Below are positions 1 through 9,047 of a stretch of DNA of 58,093 nt, in pieces (the first letter of the stretch is position 1; each line of letters begins with the position of its first letter). This DNA is from an uncultured Magnetospirillum sp. (GTDB lineage: Bacteria > Pseudomonadota > Alphaproteobacteria > Rhodospirillales > Magnetospirillaceae), in NCBI RefSeq assembly GCF_903853455.1, contig NZ_CAINTR010000026.1, forward strand, positions 1 to 58,093, in the 5' to 3' direction. The notes beneath the pieces were generated by a model. The model was not told where the DNA came from and ran no database searches. It worked only from the letters and a program-made list of their open reading frames with translations. The position numbers were made by a program, and so were the translations under genes.

Positions 1-132
1 CAATTACCGTAATTGTCGCTGCACTTCCTTATTGCTGAGCAATGCTTGCTTGTGATAGCGGTATAGGTGCTACTCGACGGTGTCTCATACCGGTCATCCT
101 AATTGTCGCTGACCGGCCACCGTAATTGTCGC
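1..132. mobile_element. End of an insertion-sequence-like element (short repeated termini)
   Basis: The short motif CCGTAATTGTCGC occurs at 7-19 and 120-132, with a near copy (CCTAATTGTCGC) at 98-109; positions 1-15 are also nearly palindromic. Several short repeats in one end are typical of IS21-type elements. The receiver-HATPase gene on the minus strand loses its expected sequence where these repeats begin and stops inside them at 99-101. No transposase is inside the window, so the element would extend leftwards. The family is inference and the exact terminus is not resolved. Confidence 0.5.
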
Positions 133-818
133 GCGCCAGGCAGGGTGAGGCGGCGGGCAATCTCCTCGGTCCAGCCGTGGTCCTCGAGCAGTTGCGACTT
201 CTCGTCGAAACTGATGGCCAGGTTGCCATGCTCGACGGCGTTGATGAAGACCTCCGACAACCCCACCACCAGATTGCGTGACGCTGGGCACGAGCGGGCC
301 AGCGCCACCGCCAGCACATTGCCTTCCTCGGGGGTGCGAAAGCGGAAGACGCCGCTTTCCAGCAGGGTCATGGCGGTGGTGCGTTTTTCCAGGTCGTCAT
401 GGAGGCGCAGCAGGCGCTGATGCCCCTCCACCGCCTGGGCCACCACCGACAGCAGCACTTGCAGGTTCAGCGGCTTGGCCAGGTAATAGAACGCCCCCGC
501 CTTGATCCCCTCGACCACGTCCTCGGTGGAGGAATGGGCGGTCTGCATGATCACCGGCAGGTATTGCAGCCGTTCGTCGGCCCGGATGCGGGTCAGAAGT
601 TCCATGCCGTTCATGCGCGGCATGCGGCGATCCAGCAGGATGGTCTCGAAGCCGGTGGGATCGGCGTCCAGAATGTCCCAGGCTTCCTGACCGTCCTTGG
701 CGCTGACCGTGGCGTAGCCGCTGCGGGCGAGGACAGCCTCCAACAGCGTGCGGTTCATCCGCTCGTCGTCGACGATCAGGACACGGGTCTTGCCATCGGG
801 GCCGGCCGGGACTTCCAC
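99..818 (-). pseudogene. Receiver-HATPase response regulator, 3' end cut by IS-like repeat
   Basis: The product would be a CheY-like receiver (about residues 11-130) fused to an RsbW-type HATPase kinase domain, a layout used in STAS partner-switching control. Receiver residues are visible: acidic pair D17/D18, phospho-acceptor D63 and K115 in LAKPL. The HATPase N-box (E..N..EHGN, around residues 189-199) is present, but the ATP-lid and G boxes that should follow are missing. After about residue 228 the frame runs into the insertion-like repeat and stops with a foreign tail. It sits 9 bp downstream of a STAS gene and is probably cotranscribed with it. The receiver may still be expressed; kinase function should be lost. 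Confidence 0.75.
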
Positions 819-827
819 CCGAAGCCT

Positions 828-1133
828 CTAGGTCTCGATGGTGAAAAGCGTATCGAAGCAGGCCAGGGAGAGGAGTTCCTTCACGTCGCCGCGCGGCTTG
901 ATCAGCCGAACCTGGACATTGGCCTTGCCGGCCCGGTCGCGCAGGGTCAGCAGCATGCCCAGCCCGGCGGAATCCATGTAGTCGAGCCGTTCCAGGCTGA
1001 CGTCCAGTTCGCGGATATTGCCCGCCAGCAGCTGTGGAATCACCGCGTCCACCGCCGCCCGGTCGGCGAAGGTCAGTTGGTCGCGCAGCGCCAGCGTGCG
1101 GCGAGAGCTTGTCTCTGAAATCTCATATTTCAT
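828..1133 (-). CDS. STAS-domain anti-anti-sigma-type protein
   Basis: A 101-residue single STAS domain. The motif LDYMDSAGLGML contains the conserved serine that is phosphorylated by a partner HATPase kinase in SpoIIAA/RsbV proteins. It lies between a chemoreceptor gene (21 bp upstream) and the receiver-HATPase gene (9 bp downstream), so its natural kinase is probably that truncated neighbour. Without a working partner the protein may stay unphosphorylated. The family call is secure; the target pathway is not known. Confidence 0.85.
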   Translation of the reverse strand: MKYEISETSSRRTLALRDQLTFADRAAVDAVIPQLLAGNIRELDVSLERLDYMDSAGLGMLLTLRDRAGKANVQVRLIKPRGDVKELLSLACFDTLFTIET

Positions 1134-1154
1134 CTCTGGACACTCTTGGTTCGG

Positions 1155-3419
1155 TCAAGACTTCGCGCGAAGCCGATTGTCGATGAATTGATCCAACTGC
1201 CCGGACTGGTTCTCGTCCATCTCGAAACGAGCATGAGTGTTATGCTCGGTCACCGCCACAACCATTCCCGCCCAGGTCCCCAGTTTCGGCACATCGACGA
1301 TGAATTCCGTCCCGCGAGCGCATTCGAACGGACGATCAAGGATACCGGTACCGACCCGCGCGACATCTTGCAAGAGGCAATGCGTCTGCCGACCATTCAT
1401 GGTGACCACCACCGCCAGATTCACGGTGTGGCGTTCGGTGTTGTGCCGGTTGGCGTCCGAACTGCTGTGGATGATCTCGTCGATGGCGGTCTTCATCCCG
1501 TCGATGTGCCGACGGACGGATGCCGCCGAACCACGGACATCGCCCGAGCAGCGGCCGGTTTCCTCGATAGCGTGGGCCACGGTGGCGATCTCGCCGGCCG
1601 CGTCCTGGGTGCCCCGGGCGGCCGACTGGGCCGAGCGGGCGATCTCCTGGGTCGCCGCCGACTGCTCCTCCACCGCGGCGGCGATGGAGCCGCAGATCTC
1701 GTTGATCCGGCTGATGGTGGCGCCGATCCCCTGGATCGCGCCCACCGCGCCGCCGGTGGCCTGCTGGATGGCGGCGATCTGCTGGCCGATCTCCTCGGTG
1801 GCGCGTCCGGTCTGGTTGGCCAGATTCTTGACCTCGTTGGCGACCACCGCGAAGCCTTTGCCCGCTTCTCCGGCCCTGGCCGCTTCAATCGTGGCGTTCA
1901 GTGCCAGCAGGTTGGTCTGGGCGGCGATGTCAGTGATCAGGTTGACCACCGCCCCGACGCTGCGCGCCGCCTCCGCCAGACCCTGGACGATCTGGTTGAC
2001 CTTGCCGGCCTCGACCTCGGCCTCGCCAGCCACCTGACTCGACGTCGCCACCTGCCGGCTGATTTCCTGCACCGAGGCCGACAATTCCTCGGCGGCGGCG
2101 GCGACCGCGTCCACGCTGGAATTGGCCTGCTCGGCGGCACCGGCGGCGCTGTGCGAGCCGTTACGGCTTTCCTCCACCAAGCCCATCATGACGTCGGAAG
2201 CGCTGTTCACCGCCTCGGCCTCGCCCACCACCACGGCGATGGCGTCGCTGACCTCCTCCTCGATGGCGTTGGTAAGCGCCAGCATTTCGCTTTGGACCTT
2301 GCGGCGGTTGCGACGGTCCTCGGCCGCTTGTCGGGCCGCCACCTGACGCGCTTTCAAGGCGGTGCCGCGAAAAATCTCCATCGCCGCCGCCATCTTGCCG
2401 ATTTCGTCGCGGCGCCCGGCCCCCGGCACGGTCACGGTCAGATCGCCTTCCGCCATGCGCGTGGTGGTGTCGGTCATGGCGTTGATCGGAGCGTAGATCG
2501 ACCGGGCGATGACGGTGCCGATCACCACCATCAGGGCGAAACCGACCAGCATGACCCCGGTCATGCTCCGGTTGGACAGCGCGTCGATCCGCGCGGCCTC
2601 CTGCCTGGCGGCGACCATGTCGGCGTGGGCGTCGTCCACCAGCGACTGGATCAGCGGCTGGATGCCCGCATAGGTCTCGCTCAGCACCTTGGTGCTGGCG
2701 ACGACGGCGAGCGATCCCTCGGCGACGGCATTGAAATCGCGGTGGTAGGTGGCAAGGCGCTCCAGGATCGCCGCGCGGTCCGGGGCCGGAATGGCCGATG
2801 CCGGCAGCGCCTTTTCGAACTCGGCGACGCGCTGGCCCAGTTCGTCCCCATATTTGGGGTCGAGGCGAGCGAGGAAGTCCTTTTCGTGACGCCGCATCAT
2901 CAGCATCAGCACGGTAAGACGCAGGTCGTCATGGGCCTTGAGGGCGGCCTCGATCTCGTGGACCGAGCCGCGCAAGGCCCCCATCAGCCCGTCCTTCTCG
3001 GTCAGCCCGACCTGGGTCTGGGCGTCCGCCACCATGCGGAACGCGTCGGCATAGGCGGCAGCGCCCTTGCGGATGGTGGCGAGCTGCGGGCGGCGGGCGT
3101 CGCCGTCGCCCATGGCCGCCGCCATGGCGTCCATGGCCGCCTGAGCCGAACGCACGAAGTCGGCCTGCTCGCCCACATACTTGGCGTCCTTGCGCAGCAG
3201 GAAGTCCTTTTCCCGCCGTCGTGCCCCCGCCAGCGCCCGGTCCATGGCGACGGCCTGATCCCCGATGGCCTCTTCCCTGGCGGCGAGACTCCCGGCGCGG
3301 TCAGAGGCGGCTTGCCCCACCAGGAGCACCGCCATCAGAACCCCCAGGATCAGGCCGGCCAATCCGACCAGAGACCCGATCTGAACCTTGAGCGAAAACC
3401 GGGAAAGCAGGTACTGCAT
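1155..3419 (-). CDS. Methyl-accepting chemotaxis protein, HBM sensor, PilZ-like tail
   Basis: A 754-residue transmembrane chemoreceptor. TM1 is about 13-35 and TM2 about 286-306. The periplasmic part carries the RR-x-EKDFL motif twice (near 68-75 and 176-183), the mark of a helical bimodular (HBM) sensor, a family known to bind organic acids. HAMP follows (about 307-360), then the signalling hairpin with the conserved [14 protein letters not shown] segment. The last 100 residues resemble PilZ, but the DxSxxG motif reads DVARVG and the arginine motif is imperfect, so c-di-GMP binding is uncertain. It is first in a three-gene cluster with a STAS protein and a receiver-HATPase. Confidence 0.88.
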   Translation of the reverse strand: MQYLLSRFSLKVQIGSLVGLAGLILGVLMAVLLVGQAASDRAGSLAAREEAIGDQAVAMDRALAGARRREKDFLLRKDAKYVGEQADFVRSAQAAMDAMAAAMGDGDARRPQLATIRKGAAAYADAFRMVADAQTQVGLTEKDGLMGALRGSVHEIEAALKAHDDLRLTVLMLMMRRHEKDFLARLDPKYGDELGQRVAEFEKALPASAIPAPDRAAILERLATYHRDFNAVAEGSLAVVASTKVLSETYAGIQPLIQSLVDDAHADMVAARQEAARIDALSNRSMTGVMLVGFALMVVIGTVIARSIYAPINAMTDTTTRMAEGDLTVTVPGAGRRDEIGKMAAAMEIFRGTALKARQVAARQAAEDRRNRRKVQSEMLALTNAIEEEVSDAIAVVVGEAEAVNSASDVMMGLVEESRNGSHSAAGAAEQANSSVDAVAAAAEELSASVQEISRQVATSSQVAGEAEVEAGKVNQIVQGLAEAARSVGAVVNLITDIAAQTNLLALNATIEAARAGEAGKGFAVVANEVKNLANQTGRATEEIGQQIAAIQQATGGAVGAIQGIGATISRINEICGSIAAAVEEQSAATQEIARSAQSAARGTQDAAGEIATVAHAIEETGRCSGDVRGSAASVRRHIDGMKTAIDEIIHSSSDANRHNTERHTVNLAVVVTMNGRQTHCLLQDVARVGTGILDRPFECARGTEFIVDVPKLGTWAGMVVAVTEHNTHARFEMDENQSGQLDQFIDNRLRAKS

Positions 3420-3485
3420 GGAACGACCACCGTGATTGAGGCAACGCCGTCATGGCGACGGCGGCAGGAATACCCCTACAATATA

Positions 3486-3501
3486 TGTCAGTTTTATGAC
3501 A
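3486..3501. promoter_or_regulatory. Inverted repeat TGTCA-N6-TGACA in a divergent promoter region
   Basis: A perfect 5-bp inverted repeat separated by six A/T-rich bases lies in the 192-bp gap between the divergent chemoreceptor and the sulfhydrylase fusion gene. The surrounding bases (ACAATATATG and TTTTATGAC) are unusually AT-rich for this window, as expected for promoter DNA. It could be an operator for either gene. The regulator is not known and the call rests on symmetry alone. Confidence 0.3.
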
Positions 3502-3611
3502 GCGGCATAGCGGATGAAATCCGTCTAAAGCTTGCCACCCATGCGCTGATGCCAAGCCCCGGCGGGCTGGTGTAGTCTGAGCGCGTCCGTCCTTGGTTTC
3601 CCGGAGTTCCC

Positions 3612-5423
3612 ATGTCCGACCTCGCTCCCCTTTCCTATTCCGACGACACGCTTCGGTCGATTCTTCAGAGCGTCAAGACCATCGCGGTGGTCGGCGCCTC
3701 GTCCAACTGGAACCGGCCCAGCTACTTCGTGATGAAGTACCTCAAGGAAAAGGGCTATCGGGTGATTCCGGTCAACCCCGGCCTGGACGGCCAGGATCTG
3801 CTGGGCGAACGGGTGTACAAGGATCTGGCCGCCATCCCGTTCCCGGTGGACATGGTGGAGATCTTCCGCAATTCCGATGCCGCCGGGCCGGTGGTCGATG
3901 ACGCCATCGCCATTGGCGCCAAGGTGGTGTGGATGCAGCTTGGCGTGCGCAACGACGCGGCGGGCGAAAAGGCCCGCGCGGCGGGCCTCAAGGTGGTCAT
4001 GGACCGCTGCCCCAAGATCGAGTTCGGGCGCTTGGGTGGCGAGTTGTCGTGGTCGGGCGTCAATTCCGGCATCATCTCCAACCGCTCCTTCCAGGCGCCG
4101 CGCCCCAAGAAGGAGCGGCCGGCAGCCACGACCGAAGGCGAGACCCTGACCTATGGCCTGGCCACCCGGGCGGTGCATGCCGGCGCCGCCCCCGACCCCA
4201 CCACCGGGGCGCGCACCACCCCCATCTACCAGACCACCTCCTATGTCTTCGACGATGTGGACCACGCCGCCAGCCTGTTCAACCTGCACACCTTCGGCTA
4301 CATCTATTCCCGCCTGACCAACCCCACGGTCAGCGTCCTGGAAGAGCGGCTGGCGGCGCTGGAAGGCGGCCGCGCGGCGGTCTGCGCCGCGTCCGGCCAC
4401 GCGGCGCAGTTCATCACCTTCTTCACCCTGCTGGAGCCGGGCGACCACTTCGTCGCCTCGCGCAACCTCTACGGCGGCTCGCTGACCCAGTTCGGCCTGT
4501 CGTTCAAGAAGCTGGGCTGGTCGTGCGACTTCGTCGATCCGCGCGACCCCGACAATTTCCGCAAGGCCATCGGCGAGAAGACCAAGGCCCTGTTCATCGA
4601 AAGCCTGGCCAATCCGGGCGGCGTGGTGGTGGATATCGAGGCGGTGGCCAAGGTGGCGCACGAGGCCGGCATCCCGCTGATCGTCGACAACACCCTGGCG
4701 ACGCCGTTCCTGTGCCGGCCGTTCGAGTGGGGAGCCGACATCGTCATCCACTCCACCACCAAGTTCCTGGGCGGGCACGGCAACTCGCTGGGCGGCGCGG
4801 TCATCGAATCCGGGCATTTCGACTGGGCCCAGAACGACAAGTTCCCCTCCATGACCAAGCCCGAGCCCGCCTATCACGGCCTGACCTTCTACGAGACCTT
4901 CGGCGATTTCGGCTTCACCACCAAGGCCCGCGCCGTGGCGTTGCGGGATTTCGGACCGGCCATGGCGCCGCTCAACGCCTTCCTCACCATCACCGGCATC
5001 GAGACCCTGCACTTACGCATGGAGCGCCATTGCGCCAATGCCCAGAAGGTGGCGGAGTTCCTGGCCGGTCACCCGGCGGTGGCCTGGGTGTCCTATGCCG
5101 GGCTGCCCGACAACCCGTTCCACGCGCTGCAGCGGAAATACATGCCGGCCGGCGCCGGGGCGGTGTTCACCTTCGGCGTCAAGGGCGGCTTCGCGGCGGG
5201 AGTCAAGCTGGTGGAAGGGGTGCGGCTGTTCTCGCACCTGGCCAATATCGGCGACACCCGCTCGCTGATCATCCACCCGGCCTCGACCACCCATGGCCAA
5301 TTGTCGGAAGAGCAGCAGGTCGCCGCCGGTGCCGGCCCCGACGTCATCCGCCTGTCGGTGGGAATCGAGGACGTCGCCGACCTCATCCGCGACCTGGAGC
5401 AGGCGCTGAGCCGGACGGTCTGA
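3612..5423 (+). CDS. CoA-binding domain fused to O-acetylhomoserine sulfhydrylase
   Basis: A 603-residue fusion. Residues 1 to about 150 are a CoA_binding_2 (YccU-like) Rossmann domain with the nucleotide loop [13 protein letters not shown]. From about residue 180 it is a Cys/Met-metabolism PLP enzyme of the MetY type, which makes homocysteine from O-acetylhomoserine and sulfide. The PLP lysine is K384 in [11 protein letters not shown], and the substrate-loop segment YSRLTNPT is present. MetY alone is about 430 residues, so the N-terminal domain is an addition, presumably a CoA or acyl-CoA sensor. GGAG lies about 7 bp before the ATG. Family assignment is strong; the role of the extra domain is inference. 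Confidence 0.9.
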   Translation: MSDLAPLSYSDDTLRSILQSVKTIAVVGASSNWNRPSYFVMKYLKEKGYRVIPVNPGLDGQDLLGERVYKDLAAIPFPVDMVEIFRNSDAAGPVVDDAIAIGAKVVWMQLGVRNDAAGEKARAAGLKVVMDRCPKIEFGRLGGELSWSGVNSGIISNRSFQAPRPKKERPAATTEGETLTYGLATRAVHAGAAPDPTTGARTTPIYQTTSYVFDDVDHAASLFNLHTFGYIYSRLTNPTVSVLEERLAALEGGRAAVCAASGHAAQFITFFTLLEPGDHFVASRNLYGGSLTQFGLSFKKLGWSCDFVDPRDPDNFRKAIGEKTKALFIESLANPGGVVVDIEAVAKVAHEAGIPLIVDNTLATPFLCRPFEWGADIVIHSTTKFLGGHGNSLGGAVIESGHFDWAQNDKFPSMTKPEPAYHGLTFYETFGDFGFTTKARAVALRDFGPAMAPLNAFLTITGIETLHLRMERHCANAQKVAEFLAGHPAVAWVSYAGLPDNPFHALQRKYMPAGAGAVFTFGVKGGFAAGVKLVEGVRLFSHLANIGDTRSLIIHPASTTHGQLSEEQQVAAGAGPDVIRLSVGIEDVADLIRDLEQALSRTV

Positions 5424-5493
5424 CGGGGGAGCTTTACGGTCGGCCGAAAAGCCGTCAGGGTGGCCGACATCGCCGCGTCCAGGAGAACCGCCC

Positions 5494-6096
5494 GTGACCA
5501 GACTCCGTCTTGCCCTGACGATCCTTCTCTTCGGTCTGGTCTGCGGCGGCGGCGCCTGGGCCGACGAGCCTGAACTCCTGGCGTCCAAGGCGGTGCGCTC
5601 GTTCATCGAGGATTGCGTGGCATCGCGCGCGCAGCCGGGCGGCAACGACGCCAAGAAGAACGCGGCGACCAGGGCCGTGCTGCGCCGCAGCCTGGATATT
5701 CCGGTGATTTCCCAGGCCCTTCTCGGCCGCTGGTGGCACAAGATGAGCCCGACGCAGCAGGATCGCTTCCTGTCGCTGTTCGACGGCTATGTGGTGGCCA
5801 CCTTCGATTTCGACGACGTGGCCGCCAATATCGAGACGCTCGGCGTGTCCCGCGAGGGGGGCCACATCGTGGTCAACACCCGCAAGCCCGAGTCCGTCGG
5901 CGACGCCACCCTGCTGGACTGGGTGGTCGAGGACGGCCAGCCGCCCCGCATCGTCGATCTGGTGGTGGACGGCCTCAGCATGGTCAAGACCACCTCCGGC
6001 GATTTCACCGCGGTTCTGCGTGGCAATGGCGGCGATATCGACGCCTTCCTGGTCAAATTGACCGAGAAGGTCAAGACGCTGGAGGGCGCCCCCTGA
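5494..6096 (+). CDS. MlaC/Ttg2D-like periplasmic phospholipid-binding protein
   Basis: A 200-residue protein with a GTG start preceded by AGGAGA. A cleavable signal peptide ends around AWA-DEP. The mature protein follows the MlaC pattern: helical start, a segment with LGRWWHKMSPTQQDRF, then a beta region. MlaC proteins carry phospholipids between the outer membrane and the inner-membrane MlaFEDB importer. No mlaFEDB genes lie here; instead the next gene encodes an outer-membrane barrel whose start overlaps this stop. The pair may act together at the outer membrane. Divergence from classical MlaC is notable, so the precise substrate is uncertain. Confidence 0.7.
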   Translation: MTRLRLALTILLFGLVCGGGAWADEPELLASKAVRSFIEDCVASRAQPGGNDAKKNAATRAVLRRSLDIPVISQALLGRWWHKMSPTQQDRFLSLFDGYVVATFDFDDVAANIETLGVSREGGHIVVNTRKPESVGDATLLDWVVEDGQPPRIVDLVVDGLSMVKTTSGDFTAVLRGNGGDIDAFLVKLTEKVKTLEGAP

Positions 6097-7274
6097 TCGC
6101 GCACCGTTGCATCCGGTTGAGCGTGCTGACGGCGGGACTGTGTCTCTGGGCGGGGGGAGCCTCGGCCCAGGACGACGGCGATTCCTTCACCCCCACCCTG
6201 GTGGGCAGCCTGGACATGTTGCTGCGCAACGACCATGTCTATGCCTCGCAGGTGGCGAACAAGCGCCTGAACGATCTGTTCCTGGTCGGCAACCTGAAGC
6301 TCGGGCTCTTCTTCACCCCGGACCTGTCGGTCCGCTCCACCATCACCCTCCAGCCCATGACCGTGGCCACCAAGACCCGCTGGCTGAAAAGCGAGGGCGC
6401 CTTCGTCGAGGAGTTGAACCTGCGGTGGGAGCCCGGCGATTTCCTGACCTATATGGGCAAGTTCGATCCGTCCTTCGGCATCGCCAGCCGGGAAGCCCCT
6501 GGGGTGTACGGCCTTGAATTCGCCGGCGACTACCGGATCAAGGAGGCCATGGGAGCCGGCGCCGCCTATTCCCTGCGCACCGCCGAGGCAGGAACCCACA
6601 CGCTTGGTCTGGCGGCCTTCTTCATCGACAACACGCCGCTGTCCCAGGCCGTGATCAACACGCCCAAGAACAGCTATCCCTACACCGCCCGCACCGGCCG
6701 CAATCATTCCTATTACGGCGGCGTCGCCAATTCCGAAGCGCCCCAATCGCTGAGCCTGACCCTGGACGGCACCGAATTTCCCGACCTGCCCGATCTTCAC
6801 TATCAGATCGGCGTCAACATGCTCCAGCATGACAAGACCGAAACCCGCGACCAGTTCGGCTATGTGGCCGGGGTCAAATACCTTCATCCCCTGGACGACA
6901 CCGTCAAATTGGGGCCGGTGCTGGAATTCTGCGCCATCGAGAACGCCGGCGGCGGCACCCTGACCACCGACCGGGTGCCCCTGGCCGAAATGCAGTCCGC
7001 CCGCTATGCCACCGCCGGCCTGGAACTGAGGGTCGGCAACTGGTCCCTGTCGGCGGTCAAGGGCTATCGCTGGTCCATCGAACCCGGAGCCAACGGTCCC
7101 AACGGCCGCAGCTACCTGGATCAGTTGCAGACCGAATCCGTCGGCTACGTCTTTGATTTCGGCCTCGGCTTGGCCGTCGCCCACAAGCATGTCCACATGT
7201 ACGACCCGATCTCGGGGACCGGCGGCACCATCGACGCGGTGGGCGTTCAGAGCACCTATTCCCTGGTGTTCTGA
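6093..7274 (+). CDS. Outer-membrane beta-barrel (porin-like) protein, probable CTG start
   Basis: About 393 residues: signal peptide ending GGASA-QDD, then alternating strands rich in aromatic residues, and a C-terminal phenylalanine (YSLVF) as in proteins inserted by BamA. There is no ATG near the start. A strong GGAGGG at 6081-6086 lies 7 bp before CTG at 6093, and this start alone gives a basic n-region (HR..R) for the signal; later TTG (6117) or GTG (6123) starts would not. The start overlaps the stop of the MlaC-like gene, implying translational coupling. Pore specificity cannot be read from sequence. Confidence 0.7.
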   Translation: MIAHRCIRLSVLTAGLCLWAGGASAQDDGDSFTPTLVGSLDMLLRNDHVYASQVANKRLNDLFLVGNLKLGLFFTPDLSVRSTITLQPMTVATKTRWLKSEGAFVEELNLRWEPGDFLTYMGKFDPSFGIASREAPGVYGLEFAGDYRIKEAMGAGAAYSLRTAEAGTHTLGLAAFFIDNTPLSQAVINTPKNSYPYTARTGRNHSYYGGVANSEAPQSLSLTLDGTEFPDLPDLHYQIGVNMLQHDKTETRDQFGYVAGVKYLHPLDDTVKLGPVLEFCAIENAGGGTLTTDRVPLAEMQSARYATAGLELRVGNWSLSAVKGYRWSIEPGANGPNGRSYLDQLQTESVGYVFDFGLGLAVAHKHVHMYDPISGTGGTIDAVGVQSTYSLVF

Positions 7275-7334
7275 ACCGGAATTGCCCTTATCCATAGTTA
7301 CATAATTACCCCAGAAAAGGCCCTAGAGTAATTA

Positions 7335-7364
7335 TTGTGATTTAGAGGAACTTGTTGCTATACT
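7335..7364 (+). promoter_or_regulatory. Probable sigma-70-type promoter
   Basis: TTGTGA (7335-7340) and TATACT (7359-7364) are separated by 18 bp inside an AT-rich stretch (7275-7380) in otherwise GC-rich DNA. It sits about 30 bp upstream of the start of the small exported protein gene at 7393. The match to the consensus is good, but the start point is not proven. Confidence 0.45.
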
Positions 7365-7392
7365 AAGGTATTGACCGTATGGGAGGACCTCC

Positions 7393-7821
7393 ATGAGGCC
7401 GGTGGGAAAGTTCATGGCGATGTTCGTCGCCGCGCTTGCCATGGCTGCCGGCGGGCTGGTGTTCTCCGGCGGCGGATTCGCCGCGACACCCGCCAAGGCC
7501 AACACCACGGCCAAGACCGCGGTGAAACCCAAGGTCGCCACCCCGGTCGTCCCCAAGACCGTCGCCGCGCCCAAGGTCACCGTTTCCGTCCCCAAGCCCG
7601 CCGCGCCCACCAGTCCGGCCCTGGGCACCGTGACCGCCTCGGGCAAATCCCTGGCGGTGGCCGGTCTGGTTGCGTCACCGGCAGCGGCGGCGCGCCGGGT
7701 GTCGTTCGGCGGAGCTGCGCCGCAGATTGCCGGCGCCGCCGCCATCCCGCACGGATTCGGCACGGTGGCCGTCCACACCCCCCAATCCAGCGTTCATCTC
7801 GAGATGATCGCGTCGAACTGA
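7393..7821 (+). CDS. Small secreted Ala/Pro/Lys-rich protein, unknown function
   Basis: A 142-residue protein with ATG preceded by GGGAGGA. A signal peptide covers about the first 30 residues (ending GGFAA). The mature part begins with repeated K-P-V/A-T-style segments (residues 35-75) of low complexity, likely disordered, then a short glycine/alanine-rich region. I recognise no family. It has its own AT-rich promoter region and ends 75 bp before the Sel1-repeat gene. Codon use matches neighbours. It could be a cell-envelope or surface linker protein, but that is a guess. Confidence 0.65.
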   Translation: MRPVGKFMAMFVAALAMAAGGLVFSGGGFAATPAKANTTAKTAVKPKVATPVVPKTVAAPKVTVSVPKPAAPTSPALGTVTASGKSLAVAGLVASPAAAARRVSFGGAAPQIAGAAAIPHGFGTVAVHTPQSSVHLEMIASN

Positions 7822-7896
7822 TTGGGCTTCCCGTTGTTTTCAGGGCCGCGACAGTGGCAGACTGCCAGGACCAACGGCAGTAGGCTATGTTTTGAC

Positions 7897-8969
7897 ATGC
7901 TGATTTCCCGGCTTCGACCCAGCCCCCGAGCGAGACGGCGCTTTTTGCCGTTGCCGCTTGCCGCTGCCCTGGCCGTGCTGGCGGGAGCCGCCGCCTGGGC
8001 CGCCTTCGACCGTGGTCTCGCCGCCTATATGGAGGGCGACTTCAAGACCGCCTTCGCCGAGATGAAGGAGGCGGCGGAAGCGGGCGACCCCACCGCCGCC
8101 AACAATCTGGGCGTCCTGCTGAGCACCGGGCGCGGAACCGACCCCGATCCGGAAGCGGCGGTGGATTGGTACCGCAAGGCGGCGGCCAAGGGCGACGACG
8201 AGGCTCAGTTCAATCTGGGCGTGGCCTACGAGCAAGGCCAAGGCGTTCCCCAGGACTACGCCACCGCCGCCAAGTGGTACCGTCTGGCAGCGGAAAAGGG
8301 CAACGCCTCGGCCCAGTACAATCTGGGCACCCTGGTATTCCGCAACCTGGGGGTTCCCTACGATCCCAAGGAAGCACTGAAATGGTACCGGGCCGCCGCC
8401 GCCAAAGGCGACGTGCCGGCCTTGAAGAGCCTGGGCGACATGCTGGGACGCGGCGACGAGGTTCCCCAGGACCTTGCCGGATCGGCCGCCGCCTACCGCA
8501 AGGCGGCGGAGGCCGGCGATGCCGAGGCCCAACGCATCTATGGCGCCATGCTGGCCAAGGGAGTCGGCATGGCGGCCAACAAGCCCGAAGCCCTGTCGTG
8601 GTATGCCAAGGCGGCCGAGCAGGGCGACGGCCAAGCCCAGTACAATCTCGGCCGCATGTATTCCGAGGCCGACGGCGTCACCGCCGACGCTCTCCAGGCC
8701 TATTTTTGGTTGGGCCTCGCCGTCGAGCGGCTGGGCGAGTCCGAAGCCGCCGCCGACGCCTCGGAACGGCGCCAGCAACTGCTCCCGCGCCTGGGAGCCG
8801 CCCAGACCGACGAGGCCGACCACCGTATCGACCAATGGCGCCCGACCACCCGGCAGGTTCTGCCGGCGCCGCCGCCCCGACACCGGCCAAGCCCGATTGC
8901 CGTAGCGCCATGCAGGCGTCGCTGGCGTCGGTCGGCAGCCGCTCGACGGTCCGCGAGGCCTGCCGCTGA
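7897..8969 (+). pseudogene. Sel1-repeat protein with probable frameshift near 8865-8885
   Basis: The frame from ATG 7897 encodes a signal anchor (about residues 15-37) and at least five Sel1-like repeats with pattern A..GDA.AQ.NLG..Y..G.GV..D...A..WY. Sel1 proteins act as scaffolds in envelope or signalling complexes. After the repeats, at a run of C's around 8870-8880, the frame turns into arginine-rich nonsense and runs on to 9288, overlapping the next gene. The alternative frame reads on as a sensible short tail (APTPAKPDCRSAMQ...) that stops at 8969. One missing C would join them. This is either a real frameshift or a sequence error. Confidence 0.65.
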
Positions 8970-9047
8970 CCGGGACCGCCACCGGCCCTTGCCAATCGCC
9001 GGCCCGGTGGGCACTCTGGCTGCCGCCCCTGTTAGGATGCCGCTGCC

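Noticed and set aside
1-132. CRISPR-like interpretation of the repeated TAATTGTCGC motif
   Set aside because: Only three 10-13-bp copies with irregular spacing (about 90 and 22 bp); no uniform spacers or cas genes. An insertion-element end fits better.
1146-3575. 809-codon plus-strand open frame opposite the chemoreceptor
   Set aside because: It is the antisense shadow of a clear MCP; its His/Gly/Arg/Asp-rich composition matches no family and follows from GC-biased third positions.
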